From: Caldimonas caldifontis
Lineage (GTDB): Bacteria > Pseudomonadota > Gammaproteobacteria > Burkholderiales > Burkholderiaceae_C
Length of the DNA stretch: 64,000 bases
Assembly (NCBI RefSeq): GCF_002930615.1
Contig: NZ_PSNX01000008.1
Location: forward strand, 120,594-184,593
Direction: 5' to 3'
Below, piece by piece: positions 59,483 through 64,000 of the stretch (position 1 is the stretch's first letter; the number at the start of each line of letters is the position of its first letter). Made by a program: the position numbers and the translations under genes. The notes under the pieces were generated by a model that did no database searches, was not told the DNA's origin, and saw nothing but the letters and a program-made list of their open reading frames with translations.

Positions 59483-60390
59483 GCAGCGGCGCACCACTCA
59501 ACGGCTTCACCGCCGCCGCCACGATCCTGAAGTGGCTGCGGGCGGCGCACGGCCAGGCCGTGGTGCGTGTCGACCTGGATCAGGTTCGTGAAGGCTTGCC
59601 CGGCAGCCCTCTCGGCAAGGACGTGCGCGTCATCAAACCGCCGATGCCTTCGCCGGTCGAGAGCTGCGAGGGCATGCTGGTGCGCAATCCGAAGGACGCC
59701 GCCGAGTGGGGAATCTTCGTCAACCGGGAGGCTGGGCCCGAGCGGCGTCGGTTCACCATCGCGCACGAGCTCGGGCACTTCGTCCTGCACCGAGCACGAC
59801 AAGGGTCCTTTCGCTGCGACAAGGAGTCAATCCACTTCGGCCTCGACACCTCCGCCGTCATCGAACGGGAAGCCGACGAATTCGCCAGCAACATCCTGAT
59901 GCCCGGCGACGTACTGCGCGACGCCATCGCCAACCGCCGCATCGACCTCAAGGTGTTGAGCGATCTGGCGAAGACATTCGAGGTGTCCTTCGAGGCGCTG
60001 TGCATCCGGTTCATCAAGTACACGGACCAGCGCGCGATCCTGCTGCACTGGGACAACGGCTTCCTGAAGTACGAGTGGCGCAGCAAGAGCGCGGTGCGCA
60101 CGCGCGCCCGCATCCGGCGAACCTCCGACCCGCAGGAGCCGCTGCCGGGCACCTTGGCGGCCGACGAAAGCGTCGCACAGGCGTGGGACGGTATCGAGCT
60201 TCCGGCCTCGAGGTGGTGTGCCGAGGAAGCGCCGTACATGAAGTTGCGCGAGTTCAAGCACAGCTACGGCGCTCGTGATCGCGTGCTGACGCTGTTGGTG
60301 CTCGAAGGCGCCGAGCCCCGACCCTGGGATCAGTCGTGGCAGGACGGCGAGAGCTTCGACAGTTATGACCAGTTTGTCTCGAATGAGTAA
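59479..60390 (+). CDS. ImmA/IrrE family metallo-endopeptidase
   Basis: 303 residues from GTG 59479. The zinc motif HELGH is at about 96-100 (FTIAHELGHFVLH) with the third ligand in the EREADEFASNILMP helix, both typical of the family (PF06114). An N-terminal segment of 60 residues and a long C-terminal domain (about 165-303, with RIRRTSDPQEPLPG, WCAEEAPYMKLREFKHSYGARDRVLTLLVLEG) go beyond the minimal ImmA of about 150 residues. That extra domain may sense a ligand or the trigger. In mobile elements ImmA relieves ImmR repression upon stress. Confidence 0.9.
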   Translation: MSSGAPLNGFTAAATILKWLRAAHGQAVVRVDLDQVREGLPGSPLGKDVRVIKPPMPSPVESCEGMLVRNPKDAAEWGIFVNREAGPERRRFTIAHELGHFVLHRARQGSFRCDKESIHFGLDTSAVIEREADEFASNILMPGDVLRDAIANRRIDLKVLSDLAKTFEVSFEALCIRFIKYTDQRAILLHWDNGFLKYEWRSKSAVRTRARIRRTSDPQEPLPGTLAADESVAQAWDGIELPASRWCAEEAPYMKLREFKHSYGARDRVLTLLVLEGAEPRPWDQSWQDGESFDSYDQFVSNE

Positions 60391-60427
60391 CGTCCTCTCG
60401 CTTCCTTAGCCTCAACATCCTTCTTCC

Positions 60428-61060
60428 ATGGACCACTCGCTCCTGCCAATACTCGTTGCCTCGGCGCGAGGAATATTCCCGAAAGATGACGGGGCCTTCC
60501 ATGTGGTCCCGCCCCTGCCCGACGGGCGTTACGCCGTCGTGTGCTTCACGGGTTGCGCCTACGTATGCGCCAGTGAGTCCTTCGACAGGCTTGCTAGCCT
60601 TGGCTGCGACGGGTTTGGTGGAGCGCTAAGGCCGCAGTTGCTCTTACATCTGGCTGGCCCCCAGGGCCGGGTGCATGAGATCGATGTAACTTTGGCCGCC
60701 CTTGGTCAAGGACGCGACCCATACGCCCTGCCGCCTGAATTGGGTGACTCGAGACACCCGAGGGTCGCCTATGCCCGAAGCCAACGCCGCGATGTTTGCG
60801 TTCATGGGGATGAGCGCGGCTTGATCACTCTTGCGAAGGGTTTGGCCGGTCGAGACGAAATCAGCATTGAAACGCCCGAGGTGGCCTTCGGAAAAGGAGG
60901 CGGGCGCAGCCTACTCCGCGACGTGCTTGCTGCATGGCCTGAAGGACAGCCTCTTTTCGCGGCTGTCTCGCCGGGTAATGCGCGATCACTCCGGGCATTT
61001 CTCGCTGCCGGGTTTCGACCGGTCGCTTCCGAAGTGCTGATTGAGCGGTCAAGCGGATAG
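60428..61060 (+). CDS. GNAT-like or hypothetical protein
   Basis: 210 residues. The N-terminal half shows no family. The C-terminal part, GGGRSLLRDVLAAWPEGQPLFAAVSPGNARSLRAFLAAGFRPVASEVLI, follows the acetyl-CoA-binding and 'xNxxxxxxxxxxGF' ending of GNAT acetyltransferases, so an N-acetyltransferase-like fold is suggested. The gene is less GC-rich than the flanking ones and stands alone, 37 bases after the ImmA/IrrE gene on the same strand. No good ribosome-binding site is seen before ATG 60428. Confidence 0.6.
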   Translation: MDHSLLPILVASARGIFPKDDGAFHVVPPLPDGRYAVVCFTGCAYVCASESFDRLASLGCDGFGGALRPQLLLHLAGPQGRVHEIDVTLAALGQGRDPYALPPELGDSRHPRVAYARSQRRDVCVHGDERGLITLAKGLAGRDEISIETPEVAFGKGGGRSLLRDVLAAWPEGQPLFAAVSPGNARSLRAFLAAGFRPVASEVLIERSSG

Positions 61061-61134
61061 ACCCTAACCGACGTCGGCCAGAAACCATGGCTAGCGATCG
61101 CTTGACAGGAATCGTTGGTGTTCCTACGATTTGC

Positions 61135-61260
61135 CTAGGCTGACACGGCCTGCCGCTTGCGCCCTCCGGGTACGGTGAACGTGTCCTCCTCGTGAGCCTG
61201 ATCCTCGTTGTCCGGCGAACGGATCGGCAAGGCAAGCACCGGTAAGACCCGTTCGCCCGA
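61135..61260 (-). pseudogene. possible C-terminal remnant of a gene
   Basis: On the minus strand a 42-codon open stretch ends at TAG 61135-61137 and reads ...RVLPVLALPIRSPDNEDQAH followed by EEDTFTVPGGRKRQAVSA. It has the character of a genuine, hydrophilic protein C-terminus, but no start or body of a gene is present, and a stop stands just upstream (61261-61263). It may be the tail left after a deletion or insertion at this junction. The parent protein was not identified. Confidence 0.3.
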
Positions 61261-61275
61261 CTATGAGGGTTGGAT

Positions 61276-62193
61276 ATGCGCACATTTCGTGACGCTAAGC
61301 TTATGGCGCGCGCCCTGCGCGCAGAGCTCGCACAAGCGGGTATCGATGTTTCGCATTCTCGAGTACTTGAGATAGTTGCGGCACAGTTCGGCCTGCCCGA
61401 CTGGAACGTTCTAGCCGCCCGGATCGGGGAGGCAGGGGGCGCCTCCGGCAGCGGCGCCGCCTTCCAGGCCGCCATTCCCATCCTGCGGATCTTCGATCTC
61501 GCCAAGGCGCGGGAGTTCTACACGGGCTTCCTCGGCCTGAGCGAGGACTGGGAGCACCGCTTCGGGCCAGACTTTCCGGCCTACCTGCAGGTCAGCCGGG
61601 CCGGACTGATCCTGCACCTGACGGAACATCACGGCGACGCAAGTCCAGGGGGAAACGCCTTCGTCTGGATGCAGGGCCTCGACGCCTTTCACGCCGAGAT
61701 CACCGGGCGCGGGTATGCCTATGCGAAGCCCGGGATCGACACCTGGGATCTCGGGTCTGACGATATGCGCGAGGCCCGGGTTGGCATGCGCGTCATGGAA
61801 GTGACCGATCCCTTCGGCAACCGCCTGCGCTTTGCCGAACCCCTGCCGGCCAGCCGACGCGACGACGTAACCCCGGCGGCTGGGGCCGAAAGGCGTGGGG
61901 GCGTTGCGCCGGGGGGCGAGGGGGATCCCGGTCCCGGCACCCTCGCACTTGATCCGGACAAGCTCGGCACCTTCCGCGCAGCCGTCATGGAAGCGCTGGC
62001 CGAAGCGCCGGGCGGCCTTTTCCCCGCCGATCTCGCCGATCGCGTCCGCGAGCGTGTGCCCGAAGCGCTGCAAGGGGGAGGTCTGCGCTGGTGGGTAACG
62101 GCTGCCTGCTTTGACCTCGAAGCGGGCGGCAGCATCGCGCGTCACACCCATGGGCGAATGCAGATCCTGCAGGCCACGCCGGGCGCTGTTTGA
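61276..62193 (+). CDS. glyoxalase superfamily protein with N- and C-terminal accessory domains
   Basis: 305 residues from ATG 61276 (GAGGG at 61265-61269). Three parts: an N-terminal helical module TFRDAKLMARALRAELAQAG with FGLPDWNVLAARIG, found in front of several glyoxalase-like proteins; a VOC/bleomycin-resistance domain at about 58-185 (IPILRIFDLAKAREFYTGFL, FGPDFPAYLQVSRAGLILHL, MEVTDPFGNRLRFAEP); and a C-terminal 75-residue winged-helix-like segment (FRAAVMEALAEAPGGLFPADL, LRWWVTAACFDLEAGGSIAR) similar to the DUF6958-type fold. It may bind a drug or metabolite or act as a ring-cleavage-like enzyme; the substrate is unknown. Style of sequence is like that of alphaproteobacterial proteins. 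Confidence 0.78.
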   Translation: MRTFRDAKLMARALRAELAQAGIDVSHSRVLEIVAAQFGLPDWNVLAARIGEAGGASGSGAAFQAAIPILRIFDLAKAREFYTGFLGLSEDWEHRFGPDFPAYLQVSRAGLILHLTEHHGDASPGGNAFVWMQGLDAFHAEITGRGYAYAKPGIDTWDLGSDDMREARVGMRVMEVTDPFGNRLRFAEPLPASRRDDVTPAAGAERRGGVAPGGEGDPGPGTLALDPDKLGTFRAAVMEALAEAPGGLFPADLADRVRERVPEALQGGGLRWWVTAACFDLEAGGSIARHTHGRMQILQATPGAV

Positions 62194-62274
62194 GGCCACT
62201 GAGGCCAGCCCGACGGCCACGCACGCCGGCAATTGCCGTTCGGGCTGCGCCTTATCCCGAAGAATGAGATGCAC

Positions 62275-63093
62275 ATGACAGATCTATACCCAATAACAGT
62301 CACGGCGAACCGGCACATCCATGCGCCGGCAGACCGCCTTTGGGCGCTCTGGGTCACGCCCTCGCTGAAGCGCAACTGGTGGGGCGTCTCGGAAGGTGGA
62401 GACCTCTTCGAATGCCTGACCGAACCTTGGACCGGCGGGCGCATCGCCTACGCCATGCGCCCGCGTGGGGCCGAGGGGCCGGTGGAGCGGGTGACGGGCC
62501 GGGTGTTGGCGGCGGACCCTGGCCGCAGGCTCTTGTTCACCTGGTCCTGGGCGGGCGAGGACGCTCCGGCCATGGATACGACCGTCGAGGCGACTTTCGA
62601 CCCGCAGTCTGATGGCACCGAGGTCCGGGTCGTCCATGATGGTCAGCCCAATGCGACGGTTTCCGAAATCCACGCGAAGGGTTGGACGGACAAGCTGGCC
62701 GACCTCGACCGCGCCGCCAGTGCCGAGGCGGCGGGCTGCCTCACACGCCTCTGGGCTGCGATGGCGGCGCGCGACTGGGACGGCGTGGCGGCCTGCCTCA
62801 AGGACGACATCACCGTGGATTGGCCGCACTGCGGTGAACGGATCACGGGCGCCGCGGCCTTCGTCACGCTCAACCGCGACTACCCCGGAGACTGGCGGAT
62901 CGGGCCGGCGCGAGTTTCAGCCTTGTCCGAGGCGCGCGCCGTCGCCGAAGTGCGGGTGGATCTGCCACCGGATGCATGGTCGGTCGCCAGCTTCGCCGAG
63001 GCCCGCGCCGGGCGCATCACGCACCTGACCGAACACTGGACCCGCCACGGCCAGCCCCCAGCCTGGCGCGTCGCGCAAGGGCCCCGAGCATGA
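62275..63093 (+). CDS. SRPBCC (AHSA1-like) / SnoaL-like two-domain protein
   Basis: 272 residues from ATG 62275 (62269 is an alternative). Domain one, about 1-140, is of the activator-of-Hsp90/START-like type: TANRHIHAPADRLWALWVTP, WWGVSEGGDLFECLTEPWTGG, LFTWSWAGE, KGWTDKLADLD. Domain two, about 145-265, is SnoaL/NTF2-like: LTRLWAAMAARDWDGVAACL, DITVDWPHCGERITGAAAFV, RITHLTEHWTRHGQPP. Both are small-molecule-binding folds. It overlaps the next gene by 4 bases and is probably co-transcribed with the glyoxalase-like gene 81 bases upstream. Confidence 0.82.
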   Translation: MTDLYPITVTANRHIHAPADRLWALWVTPSLKRNWWGVSEGGDLFECLTEPWTGGRIAYAMRPRGAEGPVERVTGRVLAADPGRRLLFTWSWAGEDAPAMDTTVEATFDPQSDGTEVRVVHDGQPNATVSEIHAKGWTDKLADLDRAASAEAAGCLTRLWAAMAARDWDGVAACLKDDITVDWPHCGERITGAAAFVTLNRDYPGDWRIGPARVSALSEARAVAEVRVDLPPDAWSVASFAEARAGRITHLTEHWTRHGQPPAWRVAQGPRA

Positions 63094-63728
63094 AGCTTCT
63101 CATCCTCGGCGCTACCGGCACCATCGGCCGCGAACTCGTGCACGGCGCGCTGGAACGCGGACACCCCGTCACCGCCCAGACCCGCCAGGGCCAGCCCGGC
63201 TTTCCCGCGGGTGTGACGCCCGCTGTGTTCGATCCGGCCAGCACGCCTGACATCTTCTGTCCTCACCTTCGCGGGCACGACGCTGTGATCTACGCGCTTG
63301 GCTTCCGCGGCCGCGCGCCGGTCCGCTTCTTCTCGGAAACAACCCGCAGCCTGCTGGCGGCGATGCAGGCCATGGGTGTTCGGCGCCTTGTCGCTATCAC
63401 CGGGGTCGGCGCCGGAGAGACCAGGGGGCACGGCGGTTTTCTTTACGAACACCTGATCTATCCGTTCTTCACGCAAGCCATCTATGCCGACAAGGACCGC
63501 CAGGAGGAACTGATCCGCGCCAGCGACACCGACTGGACAATCCTGCGCCCGGCCCCCTTCAGGTCGGCGCCGGGTCGGGAACCCTTCCACGTGCTGACGG
63601 ATGTCCGCACCGGCACACGGCTGTCGCGCGTGACGCCGCCCGAGGTCGCGCGCGTCTCGCTCGACTGTGCCGAGAAGGGACTTCACCGCGGCGAGGCGGT
63701 GTTCTTCGGGCACGGGGTGGCTGGATAA
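63090..63728 (+). CDS. NAD(P)H-binding (NmrA/SDR-extended-like) protein
   Basis: 212 residues. Rossmann dinucleotide motif GATGTIGRELVHGALERGH at the start; RRLVAITGVGAGETRG, a Tyr/Lys-like pair region YEHLIYPFF and ADKDRQEELIRASDTDWTILRPAP are typical of NAD(P)-binding family 13/NmrA reductases. Likely reductase or sensor of NAD(P)H. It is coupled to the SRPBCC/SnoaL gene. The block of three genes differs in style from the rest of the window. Confidence 0.82.
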   Translation: MKLLILGATGTIGRELVHGALERGHPVTAQTRQGQPGFPAGVTPAVFDPASTPDIFCPHLRGHDAVIYALGFRGRAPVRFFSETTRSLLAAMQAMGVRRLVAITGVGAGETRGHGGFLYEHLIYPFFTQAIYADKDRQEELIRASDTDWTILRPAPFRSAPGREPFHVLTDVRTGTRLSRVTPPEVARVSLDCAEKGLHRGEAVFFGHGVAG

Positions 63729-63920
63729 GCGACATCCCCGCGATCCGGCCGGAGCGCCTTCACCTGCCGGCCCTTATCGCGAAATCGCTTAATCGCTGGC
63801 GTCCGCGCGGCACCGCGCTTCGTCACAGCAGCCCTGCCCCAAGCCGCGCCTACCGTCACCAACACCACTTGCCAAGCTGCGGCGCCGCAACGCAGCCGTG
63901 GCAACGCTGCGCACGGACTA

Positions 63921-64000
63921 GGGCGTGTTCACACTAATTGCGATGATGGTCGGGGCATTGGACACTTGGGGGCATGGAAATCACGCCCGAGCAATTCGCT
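63921..64000 (+). mobile_element. left end of an IS5-type insertion sequence (partial)
   Basis: The stretch GGGCGTGTTCACACTAATTG begins abruptly after CTA and is followed, 53 bases later, by an ATG with a reading frame MEITPEQFA that matches the usual start of IS5/IS427-group transposases as remembered. The terminal inverted repeat and the exact boundary cannot be verified because the right end is outside the window. Confidence 0.55.
63974..64000 (+). CDS. IS5-family transposase, first nine codons
   Basis: MEITPEQFA, the N-terminus of many IS427-subgroup IS5 transposases, cut by the window end. Only nine residues can be seen, so the call rests on the match of this short start and on the IS-like end just upstream. 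Confidence 0.45.

Noticed and set aside
63683..63904. 73-codon minus-strand frame after the NAD(P)H-binding gene
   Set aside because: Overlaps the end of that gene, Arg/Ala-rich translation, no ribosome-binding site; the 190 bases before the IS show no convincing gene.
54346..64000. Complete tRNA-integrated genomic island
   Set aside because: No integrase gene and no second copy of the tRNA 3' end were found in the window; only a boundary is suggested.

Overview
The window reads as chromosomal DNA of a GC-rich betaproteobacterium of the order Burkholderiales, probably near Comamonadaceae/Sphaerotilaceae. The evidence is the very high GC content, the tightly overlapped genes (many ATGA or GTGA stop-start overlaps), the Bug-type solute receptor, the pcaQ-pcaHG locus, and the rsmB-DUF4390-ntrY-ntrX order. 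The genus cannot be fixed from the sequence alone. No rRNA, CRISPR array or replication origin was found. One tRNA gene (tRNA-Phe) is present, and an insertion sequence begins at the right edge.

Layout. 1-6.3 kb: end of an ABC solute-binding protein gene, a cytoplasmic molybdopterin oxidoreductase, a zinc aminopeptidase lipoprotein, and a storage-lipid group (PHA granule-associated protein, acyl-CoA-binding protein, wax ester synthase/DGAT). 6.2-7.3 kb: a short gene remnant and a BrnT-like/CopG-like toxin-antitoxin pair ending at a perfect palindrome. 7.3-17.7 kb: a plant-phenolic module with a secreted tannase/feruloyl esterase, MarR regulator, amidohydrolase, crotonase, feruloyl-CoA synthase, SDR dehydrogenase, Bug receptor, acyl-CoA dehydrogenase and a second MarR. 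The set matches the non-oxidative-cleavage-free, CoA-dependent beta-oxidation-type route for hydroxycinnamates (the couLMNO logic known from Rhodococcus). 17.8-20.8 kb: the ybhP-clsB-ybhN triad. 20.8-25.1 kb: pcaQ divergent from pcaHG (protocatechuate ring cleavage, the sink for the phenolic module) followed by two multihaem cytochromes c.

25-54 kb is mostly core genome: two diguanylate cyclases, an arsR-arsH locus with a divergent MFS exporter, pepP, murU, tkt-gap (glycolysis/Calvin/pentose phosphate) with a clear terminator, SPOR protein, birA, a SET-domain methyltransferase, topB, an AEC transporter, proA, queC, lemA with an M48 protease, flavocytochrome c sulfide dehydrogenase (fccA-fccB), rsmB, and an NtrY/NtrX-type two-component system. 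The tRNA-Phe gene closes this block.

54.4-64 kb looks accessory. It holds an Acg-type nitroreductase with a DUF6544-like protein, a divergent four-gene locus (zinc-ribbon protein plus unknown 413-aa protein, facing an XRE regulator and ImmA/IrrE peptidase), a GNAT-like protein, a gene remnant, a glyoxalase/SRPBCC/NAD(P)-binding trio that looks foreign, and the left end of an IS5-type element. The four-gene locus at 56.7-60.4 kb is the best candidate for an undescribed system. A second theme is that about eight genes have a -10-like hexamer 6-10 nt before the start codon and no Shine-Dalgarno sequence, suggesting leaderless transcripts.
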